Translations under genes and position numbers: made by a program
Shown: piece by piece, positions 20,331 to 34,480 of the stretch
How positions within the stretch are numbered: position 1 is the stretch's first letter
Layout: every line of letters starts with the position of its first letter
From: Muscardinus avellanarius
Taxonomy: Eukaryota; Chordata; Mammalia; Rodentia; Gliridae
Direction: 5' to 3'
Assembly: GCA_963383645.1 (NCBI GenBank)
Contig: OY726567.1
Location: 65,010,234 to 65,074,233, forward strand
DNA: 64,000 nt
Notes under the pieces: generated by a model
What the model was told of the DNA's origin: nothing
The model's database searches: none
What the model saw: only the letters and a program-made list of their open reading frames with translations

Positions 20331-21530
20331 ATCTATTAGAAATAAAAAAAAAGTAGGATATTAGAATTAAAGTAGGACCCTTGTAGAAGTAAGAGAGTAA
20401 CAAAAACATGTAAGAGTGCTGTGAGGAAACATTCCCCTCTCCTTATAAAATTAAAATGTGAAGACATAGAATTAACCTAGAATAAAACTGCAAGTTTCTG
20501 CTTCGGTAACCCCACTCGCCAATATAAAGTACAACTTGTAAGTTCCTGCTTATGATAACTGCCTGAGTTCTGGCTTCTGTGAAACTGCTTGCTTATGCCC
20601 CAGCTACCTTAATGTTAAAAGTTGTTTTAATTTAAAAACCTAGGTTACGCCGGGCGTGGTGGCGCACGCTTGTAATCTCCGCGCTTGGGAGGCAGAGACA
20701 GGAGGATCGCGCAGGTTCGAAGCCAGCCGCGCGCGCTGGCTTAGGAGACCCTGTTTCCAAATAAAAAAAAATGTAAAAATAGGTCTGGGAGTGTAGTCCG
20801 AAGGTAGAAGGGCTTCCGGGAACCCCAGTACCACCACCAAAAAAAAAAAAAAAAACCTAGGTTACTATTAGAAATTATTTTAAGGATAGACTTGTCTTTG
20901 AAAATTCTTGATGCTAAGAGTTGTTTTTTTTTTAAAGTTTGAGATATTTTAAAATAGTATAAAGTAGTTTAGAGAGTGAAGCTATTTTTCTTGGAAGTGA
21001 GTCCCAAGCCCGCCACAACCTTATCTAAAGAAAACACCTGGTACTCATGGGCCGAGCTGAAGGTTACCATAGTAATCAAGCATGAAAGAGAAAGTCACTC
21101 CTCGGCGGGCGGTGACATAGAAAGGCTGTCCTTTAAAACTATTTGCTGTGATTCAAGTGTGTGTGTGCTTTCTTTTGAAATCATTGGTTGTACTTGTTTA
21201 CCTTTTTATTTGATTGGTTGTACCCTACTTTTTGGCGGGCTGTGACGTGTGTAACCACCCCTCCAGGGGCTATAAATATAGAGCCTGAAGTGTGCTCAGG
21301 GTTGACTCTGACCACTTGCTCTCTGTTGGTGAGGCTGGACGTTGGCTCGGCCAGGGCACTCCCTGGTAGCCACCCGGACAGTTCCTCAAACCACAGGCGG
21401 GCTTGTGGAAGAGCTTCGACCACTGGCTAGCCAGTACAAAGAGCTGCAGCACAATAAAACTCTGCCTGTGTGTTACATCCTCGGTGAGTTCTTCGTTATT
21501 TGGGCAAGGGGGCGCATCTCGGACCCTAAC
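20330..21530 (+). mobile_element. Solo LTR of an endogenous retrovirus (LTR A, copy 1)
   Basis: Promoter-like layout: two ATTGGTTGTAC (CCAAT-type) boxes at about 21180 and 21213, TATA box TATAAATATA at 21271-21280, and poly-A signal AATAAA at 21453-21458 followed by a GT-rich stretch ending near '...ctaaca'. This is U3-R-U5 organisation typical of a class I (gammaretrovirus-like) LTR. No internal gag/pol/env was seen. The left edge is uncertain. It carries a nested SINE and is repeated at about 48040-49266. Confidence 0.6.
20646..20856 (+). mobile_element. SINE nested in LTR A, palindromic-core subfamily
   Basis: Starts 'gccgggcgtggtggcgcac' and ends in an A run. Flanked on both sides by 'aaaacctaggttac', a 14-bp target-site duplication. 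Core 'agccagccgcgcgcgctgg' forms a perfect short hairpin; the ID half reads 'agggcttccgggaacccc'. The same insertion with the same flanks is present at 48357-48592. Confidence 0.85.
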
Positions 21531-24500
21531 ACTTTCTTTCTTCCTTCCTTCTTCCCTCCCTCCCTTCCTTCCTTCCTTTTTTTGTGGTACTGGGGGTAGA
21601 ACCCAGGAGCTTTTCTACCTCCAGGCTATACTCCCAGACCTATTTATTTTCATTTTTATTTTTGCAGGTCTGGGGATGGAACCTAGAGGCAAATTTTTTT
21701 TTTTTTTTTTTTTTTTTTGTGTGGTGGTACTGGGGTTCCTGGATGCCCTTCTACCTCTGGGCTAAACTCACAGACCTATTTTATACTTTTTTTGGAAACA
21801 GGGTCTCTTAAGCCAGCGCAGCTGGCTTCAAACCTGTGCGATCCTCCTGTCTCCGCCTCCCAAGCGCGGGGATTACAAGCGTGTGTCACCATGCCGGGCT
21901 AGAACCTAGAGGCATTTGACCTCCGAGCTACACCCCCTGCCCAATATTTTTTTTTGCTTTTTATTTTGAAACAGGGTCTCACTGAGTTGCAGAGGGCCTC
22001 ACTAAGTAGCTGAGGCTGTCCACGGACCGTGATCCTCTGGTCTCAGCCTCCCAAATGCTGGGATTGCCAAGTGTGAGCCACCACGCCTGGCTTTGTTTTG
22101 TACTTTTGTTTAAAACAGGGTCTCACTAAGTTGCTGAGAGCCTCACTAAGTAGCTGAGGCTGGCTTTGAACCTGTGTGATACTACTGTCTCAGCCTCTGA
22201 AGCGCTGGGATCACAAGCGTATGCCACCACGCCCGGCCACATCTCAGGTATTTTCTTACAGTAACACAGTGCTGACCCACACAGTAGCTGGTCTAAATGG
22301 CTCTTGTCAGCCGAGCTTGGTGGCGCACACTTGTAATCTCAGTATTCAGGAGGCTAAGACCGGAGGATCGCAGTTTGTGGACAGCCTCAGCTACTTAGTG
22401 AGGCCCTCCACAACTTAGTGAAACCCTGTTTCAAAATAAAAAATAAAAAATAGGGCAGGAGGTGTAGCTCAGAGGTTGAATGCCCCTGGGTTCCATCCCC
22501 AGACTCGCCCCCACCCAAAACAAAAGGCTCTTCTTCCTGGCCCAGGGTCCCTGTTCCCCATTTTCTGTGGTTGGTTCTGGAGAACTGAAAGGACGGCTGG
22601 CCGCAGCTGCTCAGAGTCAGCAGTTGCAGCGGATCCACATACACCCGCGCTGTGTCGCTGAGGCTGAGGCTCTGTCCCTGGAGGAATATGCTGTGCTGCC
22701 TGACACAGGGGTTCCATGCTCTGCTCCACCTTGGGGTCTTTTCCCTCTCTATTCATTTTTCAGTGATCACACCTAGTGATAATGTTGCACCCTTGAGCAC
22801 AGTCCAGGGATGCAGGCATGTAAGCTGCCCTCTGAAGGCCTCCTTTGAGGATGTAGTATCTGGCCAGGGCTAAAAGTAAGCCCTGTTGTGGATTCGAGGA
22901 GAAGGGCTGCAGGGCTTCTCTGAAGCTCAGAGTGCAGCAATTTCCCCAAGATCCCTGGGAGCCACAAATGTCCCCTGGGTCCTGAATGAAGAAGAGCCAT
23001 CGAGACCTCAAGGAGGCATGTAGTTTGGTGGTAGAATAGCCCTGGGTTCAATCTCTAGCACTAAAGGACAAAAAGAAAGAAAAAAAAAATTCAAGCAGGC
23101 AGCAAATTGAGTTAGAGATAGAGCCTGAGTGACCATCTGGGCTCAGAGAGGGCGGGTCAGGGCGCCTCACCTGAGACCCTGAGCTCCCTCAGCCATCTCT
23201 CACCTGGGATGCTCTGGGAGCTCAGCTACATGGAGACCTCAAGGAGCATGAGGGATCAGAGCGCAGGGAGCTTCCAGCAGTGCCCTGGGCCAGACCCCCT
23301 CCCTGCTGTGTGGAGCTCTGCTCCTGGGGACCAGCCTGGACCACGGAGGCGCTTGCTGATGTCCAAGAGCTGTTGTGCTCGTGAGCTCTCCTTCCCTGAC
23401 ACAACAGCTCAAATGGATCCATTTGGAGGAGGAACACTAAATCTGGCTCAGAGCTGCAGAGGTTGCAGTGAGGAGGCTGGGCCCTGGTGCTCTGGTGGTG
23501 CGGAGGCAGCTCACCATGGCGGATACAGAAGGAGAAGCCAAGTTCTCACCTCATCACTGACAGGAAACCAAGACAGAGGTCAGCCAGGGTCCACACCCCT
23601 TCAAGGCATGCCGCGGTGACCTTCCTTCATCTAGGCCTTTCCTCCTAAGGACCCACCACCTCCCCCAGGGCCACAGCTGGTGACCAAGCCCTTGGCATGT
23701 GGCCGGGTTCATAGCGTCCATCTTAGCCCCAGAAAAACCCCCAGGTCTGCCTAAGGCGCTGAACACGCTCCCTTGTTTCTCTTCACAGCCCCGCTTCCCT
23801 CAAACACAAGTGACCAGAGCGAGCTCAGAGGGAAGGGTGGGAGGTGAAGGCCCTGTGTCCTGTGAGCAGCCTCAGCATTCTGTGCAGGCAAAGTCCAGTG
23901 AGTCCATTTGTTGACAACTTGTGTTGAGATAGTATGTCCTGGCACCTGCCATTTGTAATCGCTCCACTCTCCCCAAGTCTCTAAACCTGATCAGTTCCTT
24001 TCTTCGTCTTCCAATCTGTGCAAAAAGTTCCACAAGTGCTAACAGTTGTGCAAATCAAAGAAACAATACGGAGCAGCAGAGGGCTGAGTGTGGACAGCAA
24101 ACCCTGTGTCCCCAGAGCGAAGCTGTGCCCCGGCCTCTCCTCCCCCTCAAGGGCACTTCCTCAGGACGGAGGTGGAGGCGGCAGAGCTTGGGTCAGGCCT
24201 AGTGCAGGTGCCAAGACCAGATCCTGCTCGGAAGCATCTTGCTGCTCCTGCCCACGGATGACTGGGAGTGGGGAGGGGGAGGATTCTGGAGAGAGGAAGG
24301 GAGTGTGATGGGGCAGACCCTGCATGGAGCAGGTCCTCTGCAACAGGCCCCCTTCAGAGAACAAGAGAGTCCTTGTTCTTTGTGAGAGCACCTTATCCTC
24401 TGCTGGAGAGGGGGCGTCTTTGTCCAGGAAATTGATGCTTCTTGAGTTTAGTGAGTAGAATGTCCTGAACCTCCAGTATAGCCCCAGAGTCTGACCCCAA

Positions 24501-25040
24501 TGTTCCCTCTTCCAAGGACAATGTCTAGTTTCTCACCAGGCTCCCTGTTGGCTTCATGGGGACCTGGACTCCTGGTTGGACCCTCTGGACAGGGGCTGGA
24601 CAAGGGGGCTCTAGATTTCCTTATCTGTGACCAGGTTTTCCAGGGCATCCCAGTGTGGCGAGCATGGAAAGGGGTCGTGGGTCTGGGAGACACAGCAACT
24701 GTACATCCTGTGAGTTGCAAAAACAGGGCTGGGGGTGAAGGTATTAATGAAACTTCCACTCAGGACCACAGGTGGAGGGTTCTGAGCCTTGGGAATAGTT
24801 TTAATGGAACAAATTAAAAAAAAATTTTTTTTTTTGTGGTACTGGGGATGGAACCCAGAGGCTTTCTACCTCCGGGCTATACTCCCAGACCCATTTTTCT
24901 ATTTTATTTGGAAACAGGGTCTCACTAAGTTGCTGAGAGCCTCACTAAGCAGCTGAGACTGGCTTCAAACCCGTGTGATCCTCCTGTCTCAGCCTCCCAA
25001 GTGCGGAGATTACAAGCGTGCGCCACCACACCCAGCTTCT
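21531..25040. other. Duplicated spacer with SINEs, no gene recognised
   Basis: A TTCC run (21536-21580); antisense SINEs at about 21712-21900, 21901-22092 and 22093-22240; a plus SINE at 22310-22510; an antisense SINE at 24832-25038. The non-repetitive 22520-24800 has several open frames of 70-136 codons on both strands that match no family I know. Their near-identity at 50240-52300 reflects the tandem duplication. Confidence 0.55.
23021..23250 (+). repeat. 230-bp segment copied from the pseudogene 3' flank
   Basis: Matches about 17955-18165 (SINE tail plus downstream unique sequence 'ctgagctccctcagcca') and is bounded by 'gagacctcaaggaggcatg' (23002-23020) and 'gagacctcaaggagcatg' (23233-23250). 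The duplicate locus at 50735 has only one such motif and lacks the segment. Confidence 0.75.
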
Positions 25041-25620
25041 CTTCTGTAAACCAGATTCTTTGTTCAGCTGAAGAAGTAGAGAATCAAGAGCATTCATTAA
25101 GGAATGTAGTGATGGCAAACAGCAGGATATGTGTGCGCAAGTACTGAATGAAGTTAAAGAGGGAGGTAAAAACACCAACTGGGTTATCAGACTGCTGCTT
25201 TATTTGGAGGACCAACAAGCCACGCCTGGAGAGTCCCTTGCATAGTCCTGGTTGGCCAGCTGAGTCACACCTGGTGGAGCAGAAGTGCTGGGTTTTAATT
25301 GGGGGGGGGTTGGGGGGTGAGGCTAAGCGTGGGAACGCAGATTCTCTTGCGACATCTGGAGCCTCAAGATGCCTGGGATCTGCCTCGCGATGCCTGGGGT
25401 CTCACAGTGCCTGAGGTCTTCGATTCCTCGGGTCTCGCGGCACCTGGATTCGCGTGATATCTCCGCTTCTAGCTTTCAGGGTTCCGCCTCCTGTCCCCAC
25501 TGCGAGGTCACATGGGGGAACCCGACCTATCAAGTACAGGAGAGACTAGGGACTTTAGAGGTGCTAGGGTAAGAAAGAGGGGACCAGTCTAAGTAAGTCA
25601 AGAACACTGGAGGAAAAGTA
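25040..25620 (-). mobile_element. Possible antisense LTR-like element
   Basis: Read on the minus strand this non-SINE block holds AATAAAGCAGCAG near 25207-25195, followed by a GT-rich tail. Upstream are imperfect short repeats of 'gatgcctggggtct' (25366-25420) and a G/C run at 25301-25315. This resembles a poly-A region of an LTR or a 3'UTR. Family not recognised; repeated at 52540-53120. Confidence 0.3.
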
Positions 25621-27672
25621 CAACAATTTAATGGTGGAAGCCTTCTCTACGGAGACCACCCCAGACATCTCCACATATCCAAACCCTGCCACTCCTCCAC
25701 ATGCCACCAGACACTACCCACACCGATGCCTCTAGTTTTCTTCCAGGACCTACTGGGTCTTCAGATTCATCTCAAGGCTCTGAGAGGAGCCTGAGATGCT
25801 CTGGCCTTCACTCCCCACGAGCTGTCCTAATGGACATGGACCTATGACCCTAAGCCGGCTGGGATACTTGACAGAAACATCCAGATATTCCAGAAACTTC
25901 TGGAATCAATGTCCCTAAGTTTTGAAAATAAAGCAAGATATTTCTCCACAATCAATGAGTTTAATGAGCAACAAACAGAAGAGAGTGCCTGTTTTAAATT
26001 GAACGATAAGGTCTGCGGAGGTGGGCCTTGTAATCCTCGCACTTGGGAGGCTGAGACAGGAGGATCGCGCAGGTTCAAAGCCAGCCTCGGCTACTTAGTG
26101 AGGCTCTCAGCAACTTAGTGAGACCCTATTTCCAACTAAAATATAAAAATGGGTCTGGGAGTATAGCCCGAAGGTAGAAAGCCTCTGGGTTCCACCCCCA
26201 GTACCACCAAAAAAAAAAAAAATTAAAATAAATTGAACGATAAGGTCTGGGGAGGTGGGCCTTGTAATCCAGTACTTGAGAAGCTGAGACAGAAGGATCA
26301 CAGGTTCACCGCCTGGCTCAGCAACTTAGTGAGGCTCTCTGAAACTTAGAGAGGTCCTTTTCCCTAATAAAAAATAAACAGGAGGACCATAGGTTCCTGC
26401 CAGCCTTAGCAAATTAGTGAGGACCTCTGCAACTTAATGAGACCCTGTTTCCAAATAAAAACATATAATAGGGCTGGAGGTATAGCTCAGAGGTAGAATG
26501 TCCCTGGGTTATATCTCCAGTACCAGAAAAGAAAAAAAAAAAATAAAAGGAAAAAAACCCAGTGAACTAAACACACACCTGTAATCCCAATTACTTGAGA
26601 GGCTGAAACAGGAGGATTGCAGGTTTGAGGTCAGCCTCAGCAACTTAGTATGACCCTGTTTCAAATTAAAAGGGCTCAGAGTGTAGTTTGGAAGTAGAAA
26701 GCCCCTGATTTCAATCTGTAGTACCACCAAATAAATAAATAAATCACTGAACTATTTGGGAGGCTGAAACAAGAGGATCACAGGTTCAAGACCAGCCTCA
26801 ACAACTTAGCAAGACTCAGGAACATAGTAAAAAAAGTCCTTGTTTCTGTTTTAAACTAAAAATAAAAAGGGCTGCGGGTATAGGTTGGAGGTAGAACACC
26901 CCTGGGTTTAAATCTCCACTAAAACACACACCCACACACCCACACACACAGCAGTAAATTACGATATGGTAACAAGAATTTAGAAAATGAAAAGCAAAGT
27001 ATTTCAAAAGAAGGTAAACAGGCCGGCATGGTGGCACGTGTCTGTAATCCCAGTACTTGGGAGGCTGAGACAGGAAGATCACAGGTTCGTGGCCAACCTC
27101 AGCTACATAGTGAGGCAAGTTAGGGAGAACCTGTTTCAAAAAAGAATAAAAAAATGTGGCTGGAGATATGGCTCAGAGAGAGATTTGGGATTTTGGTTCA
27201 ACCCCCAAAACCACAAAACAGAAAAAAAAGGGTTAACAGAAAAAGAATAATAAGACTAACTACTGACGACAAAAACAACAACAACAAAATACTTGGTACA
27301 TCTTCTAATATTAGGAAGAAGGTCACAGGCAGCCAGGTGTGTCGACACATGCCTGTAATCCCAGTACTTGGGAGGCTCAGAAAAGAGGACCACAGGTTCA
27401 AGGACAGCCTCAATAATGTATTGAGACTCTCAGCAACCTGGTGAGACCCTCTTTCAAGCACTAAAACGTAAGCCAGGCACTGTGGCCATGCCTGTACTCC
27501 TAGCACTTGGGAGACTAAAACAAGACAATCACAGGTTTGAGGACAGCCTCAGCAAGTAATGAGACTCTCATCAACCTAGCAAGATCCTGTTTTAAAATAA
27601 AAATTATTGTCCCTGGGTGCAAGCCCCAGCACTTCAAAAAAAAATAGAATGAAAGAATTTTAAAAATAAAAA
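25620..27672 (+). mobile_element. Run of plus-orientation SINEs at the end of duplication unit 1
   Basis: 25620-26010 is unique-looking. Plus SINEs follow at about 26010-26222, 26235-26345, 26380-26535, 26570-26735, 26755-26935, 27022-27225, 27330-27470 and 27472-27650, several truncated. The tandem duplication with 42.4-55.15 kb stops near 27672. Confidence 0.65.
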
Positions 27673-28942
27673 GAAATGAAGCTAGTTAAGAGAGCGCCTG
27701 TGTGTGCAGGGCCCGGGCTGGGTCCACCTTCCTCACCTCCTGCCCCACAGGTGTACAGCAAGGGATGCCACCCACCCAGTAACAGACCAGGAAACTGAGG
27801 CTCAGACAAGGGGTCACCTCTGGGTCCCCAGCAGGAAGCAGCAGGGCTGGGGATGAACCCAGGGAGTCTGACTTCATCCTCCTTCATCCTCCAGAGCTGA
27901 GCCCTGAGCTGCAGGGAAACATCAGGAAGCCCCTGACTGGTCCTGCGCTCCCTCCCCTGCACAATGTCTCCATCACTGGGCAGAGGAGACAGGCCTGATG
28001 CAGATTCAGGCCCTGGAGGCTTCCCTGGGAGGCCTCTTCTCCCAGGAGGTAACAGCCAAGGTCAGTGCTGAGAGCATACTGAAGGTCTGTGCCGGGCCTT
28101 TCCTCTACACTTGAAGAAACTGAGGCCCAGAGGGAGGGGCTTGACTAAGGCCGCAGCTGCATGGTGGCTGCACCCACCTCACACTCAGCCCTGCCCCCAG
28201 CCCACCTCCTCCTACAGCTCCTTACTCACCACTTGGGTTTCTGGCTCCATAGAGGTGAGGAGTGGGTCTTCAGGTCCTCCCGGGGTGGGGTGGCGTGGGA
28301 GGTGAGGTCTGGGCTCCCTGATGATCAGGTCAGCCAGCTGCCCTACCCAGGTTGGGCCCCAACATGTCCCTCTGACCCCTCCCTATGTAGCTCTGCTCTG
28401 AGCCCCTGGGAACCTGGGGTCCCTGACCATGTCTGCCTGAATTCCAGGCCTGTGGACACAAGCCCAGCTAAGGTTGCAACTAGGACTTAGGTGGACTGAG
28501 CATGTCCCCAGGCAGCCTGGGGCCATAGGAGTCTCTGGACAGAAGCCCTTGAGCTCCATCAAGATTGGAAATAAGCTCTGAAGGTGGAGGGCTGAGATAT
28601 TGGGAATGAGGACCAGAGGAGGGTGAGGATATTGGGAATGAGGACCAGAGGAGGGTGAGGGGCTGGGCTGCCCTGGGGCCCCTGTCTCTGCTCACTCTTC
28701 TGCCTCTGCCCTGTAGCTTCCCAGTGACTTCCCAGCTGCCCCCCTGGCCTGTTCTTCATTCCAATGATGGGGTGGGGTGCACTTATCTGGGGAGACTCTG
28801 CTGATCCTGCCCCTCACAGAGAGAATCCCCCTCTGGTTGAGCCTTCCCAGGGATCCCTCACTCCCATCCCTTAGTCAGAGCTCTGTTGGGGGCAAGGACC
28901 AGTGACCCTCTGGGCTCAGAGAGACAGTCAGGGGCCCCTTAC
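27673..28942. other. 3' flank of receptor 2, homologous to receptor 1 intron
   Basis: Parallels 12860-13960 base for base with substitutions and small indels. A 32-bp unit ('gaggaccagaggagggtgag' and 'atattgggaat') is tandemly doubled at about 28590-28655. No exon recognised; the TM and tail exons of receptor 2 are not found below it. Confidence 0.6.
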
Positions 28943-31364
<2,422 letters not shown>

Positions 31365-32330
31365 GGCGTCTCCTCTGTGGTCTCTGTATGCGGATGGAGC
31401 CGGCCACAGTGCTCACCTGGAAGGACAGACACAGGGGTGTGGCCACTTGGAGGCTGGGTCCTCCGAGTCATGCGGCTGTTATGTCAGCAGCCCCACAGGA
31501 AGGGAAACTGCTCCTTAGGAGCCTCATTCCCCAGGGCAGCATCTGGGATGGGCTCAGCCTCTCTGCAGGCCCCTCAGATGCGCTGTGGCTCCTCAACCCC
31601 ATCCTCTATCCCTGTGTCTGTCTTCAATGTCGGCCAGAACATAGCGGCAAATGAATCTCATGCTTCCTAAGCGGCTCCTTCCAGCTGAGGGAGAACGAGG
31701 GCTTGTCCTTCCTCTCAGAGCCTCCCCATGGGCCCTTCCCTCCTCCAGCCCACCCATAAAGCCTTCCAGAGGGCGGGTTTGGGGAGGGTCTTGAAAAAAG
31801 ATCAGAGGCTGGGTTCTAGGACGCTGCCCCCTGAGATTCCAGCTCGGCCCAAGGCCCCTCCCTAGAGACCATCTGAGCCCAGGCAGATGTGCCCTGTCCT
31901 GACTGTGCCTGGTCTCAGAGCTTGGCCTGGGCCAGCAAGTGTGAACTCAGCTTCCTTCAGGATCCTGCCTGTAGCCTGAGCTCTGCACCACCACGTCTTC
32001 AGGATGATCGATCCTACCAGGACCCTTGCCTGCTGTCTCTCCAGCAGTTACCACCACGCAGGGGAATGGTGAGTTAGGAGCACACTGCTTCTTCTTTAGG
32101 ACAGGGCGCAGGAGCCCAGCACAGGTGCAGTGTGAGCGCGATGTGGGGGCTACAGCCCCAGTTCACACCTGCACTGTCCGCTGCACCCTCAGCACACAGC
32201 CTGGTGATGTGCTCCTCACCCAGCACCTGGGACTGTGGGGAAATGGTCAGAAAAGATTCTGGGCAACACAGCCCAAACAAAGCCCTGTTCAGCTCCACCG
32301 CTGACTAGTGCCTGTCCACATTGCAAACTT
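31365..32330. other. 5' flank of receptor 2
   Basis: 31365-31750 is homologous to the upstream flank of receptor 1. 31760-31870 repeats the intron preceding Ig1 ('ggagggtc', 'agatcagaggctgggt'), a small displaced receptor-intron fragment. Nothing recognised in 31870-32330. Confidence 0.5.
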
Positions 32331-32557
32331 ATTTTTGCTACATCCAGACCACACGGAGATGTTTGCATATTTGTGTGGTGGTGCACGTTTGTATCCAATT
32401 ACTTAGGAAACTGAGACAGGATTGCAGGTTCACAGCCAGCCTCAGCAACTTGCTAAAGCCCTCCCCAAGTTAGTGAGTCCCTGTTTCAAAATAAAAAAAA
32501 TAAAATAGACCTGGGGGTGAGGTTTAGAGGTAGAATACCTCTGGATTCCATTTTCAA

Positions 32558-32645
<88 letters not shown>

Positions 32646-34480
32646 GAACACCTACAGAACTCTGATAGAGGACTGATATCTAGAATATACAAAGTATTTA
32701 AAACATTCAATATTAACCAGGGGTGGTGGCTCCCCAGCGCATGGGAGGCAGAGACAGAAGGATCACACAGTTTCAAAGCCAGCCTCAGCTACTAAGAGAT
32801 ATATATACTAAGTGATAATATCACTAGCTGTCAGGGAGTTGCAAATGAAAACTACACTGAAATTCCTTCTAACCCCAGTCAGAATGGCAATCATTAAGAG
32901 GTCAGCCTGGCTGTGGACAGCACAGTGAGGTCACCAGGAAAAGGGGTGAGAGGAGAGACAGGCCTGGAGAGCGGCAATGGAGAGACAAGGCTTCAGGAGG
33001 CACGGAGGGGGGGGGGTTGAGAACGTCCTAGAAGGTTCTATGCGGTGCAGGATGAAATCTAATCTGTGCACCTTCTGATGTCCACCCCAGAGAACTGACC
33101 TCATGTCTTCTCCTCCTTAGACCTGGCTGCAGCTCGTGGATTTCCTGAGTAGATCAGGGAGAAGTGAGCCTCCTAGTTTGACTTTGCAACAGTTTGTCTT
33201 GCTGGGTAACAAAGTACCCCAATTAAGCATCTTAGCAATACTGTCCCCATTTCATAGGTAAGGAATTTGGGAGCAGCCTCGCTTTTTTTTTCATTTGGTT
33301 GGTTGGTTTGTTTGTTTTTTGCGGTTCAGTATCTCTCCTGAGTTTGCAGAACAAGGGTTGATAGGGCTGCAGTCATGTGCAGGCTTGATGGGGGCTGAAG
33401 AATGCATATCCGGGGCTGCAGGATGTAAACTCAATGTTGCTACATCCAGACCACTCAGAGATATTTTCATGTTTGCGTGGTGGAGCACACTTGAATCCGA
33501 TTACTTAGGAGGCTGAGACAGAAGGATTTCAGGTTCACGGTCAGCCTCAGCAACTTGCTGAAGCCCTCCCCAACTTAGTGAGATCCTGATTCAAAATAAA
33601 AGAAAGAAACTGGGTGCAGTGGTACACGCCTGTAATCCCAGCTCTTGGGAGGCTGAGACAGGAGGATCGCACAGGTTCAAAGCCAGCCTCAGCTACTGAG
33701 TGAGGCTCTCAGCAACTTAGTGAGACCCTGTTTCCAAATAAAGTATAAAATAGCTCTGGGAGTATAGCCTGGAGGTAGAAAGCCCCTGAGTTCCACCCCT
33801 AGTACTAAAATCAGAATCATCATCATCATCAAGAATTGGGCAATTGAACTAAACACAAAAGATAAGATACAGATGGCTAATAAAAGCCCCTTCCCAAAGC
33901 TCAATATCACTAGCCATCAAGGAGTTGCAAATGAAAACTACACTGAAATTTCTTTTAACCCCAATCAGAATGGCAATAATTAAGAGGTCAGCCTGGCTGT
34001 GGACAGCACGGTGAGGTCACCAGGTAAAGAGGTGAAAGGAGAGACAGACCTGGACAGAGGAAATGAGGAGACAAGGCTTCAGGAGGCACTGGGGGCAGGG
34101 AGAGAAAGCTTGAGAATTTTCTAGAAGGTTCTATGTGGTGCAGGATGAGATCTGATTTGTGCACCTTCTGATGTCCACCCCAGAGAACTGACCCCATGTT
34201 TTCTCTTTAGTCCTGGCTGCAGCTCATGAACTTCCCGAGAAGGTCAGGGAGACTTGAGCCTTCTGAGTGGTCCTTGCAAGTTTCTCTTGCTGGGTAACAA
34301 CGTACCCTGATTGAGCCTCTTAGAAACACCATCTCCATTTCATAGGTAAGAAATTTGGCAGCAGCCTGGCTGGTGTTTTTCCTGGTTCAGTATCTCTCCT
34401 GAGCTTGCAGTAGAAGGGTTGATAGGGCTCCAGTCATGTACAGGCCTGACCTGGACTGGAGAATTCGCATCTTGGCCGCC
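32330..34480. repeat. Tandem duplication of about 1.1 kb with LINE-1 and SINE fragments
   Basis: 32330-33420 and 33435-34480 share, in order: 'gctacatccagaccac' plus a plus SINE, an L1 3'-ORF2-type scrap ('caaatgaaaactacactgaa', 'cagaatggcaat') at 32830-32900 and 33920-33985, 'gaggtcagcctggctgtgg', and 'ttcagtatctctcctgag'. The units diverge by many substitutions. Unit 2 carries an extra SINE (33607-33815); unit 1 carries the (CA)n(GA)n run. Confidence 0.8.
32557..32641. repeat. (CA)n-(GA)n compound microsatellite
   Basis: About 30 bp of CA repeats running directly into about 48 bp of GA repeats, grown from the 3' end of a SINE ('tccattttcaataacacaca'). Confidence 0.95.

Noticed and set aside
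22520..24800. Several 70-136 codon frames, possible novel gene
   Set aside because: No splice-consistent model, family motif or strand preference. Conservation is only with its recent duplicate at 50240-52300.
32815..32900. Possible active LINE-1
   Set aside because: Only a short 3' ORF2-type scrap is present, and the same scrap is duplicated at 33903-33985.
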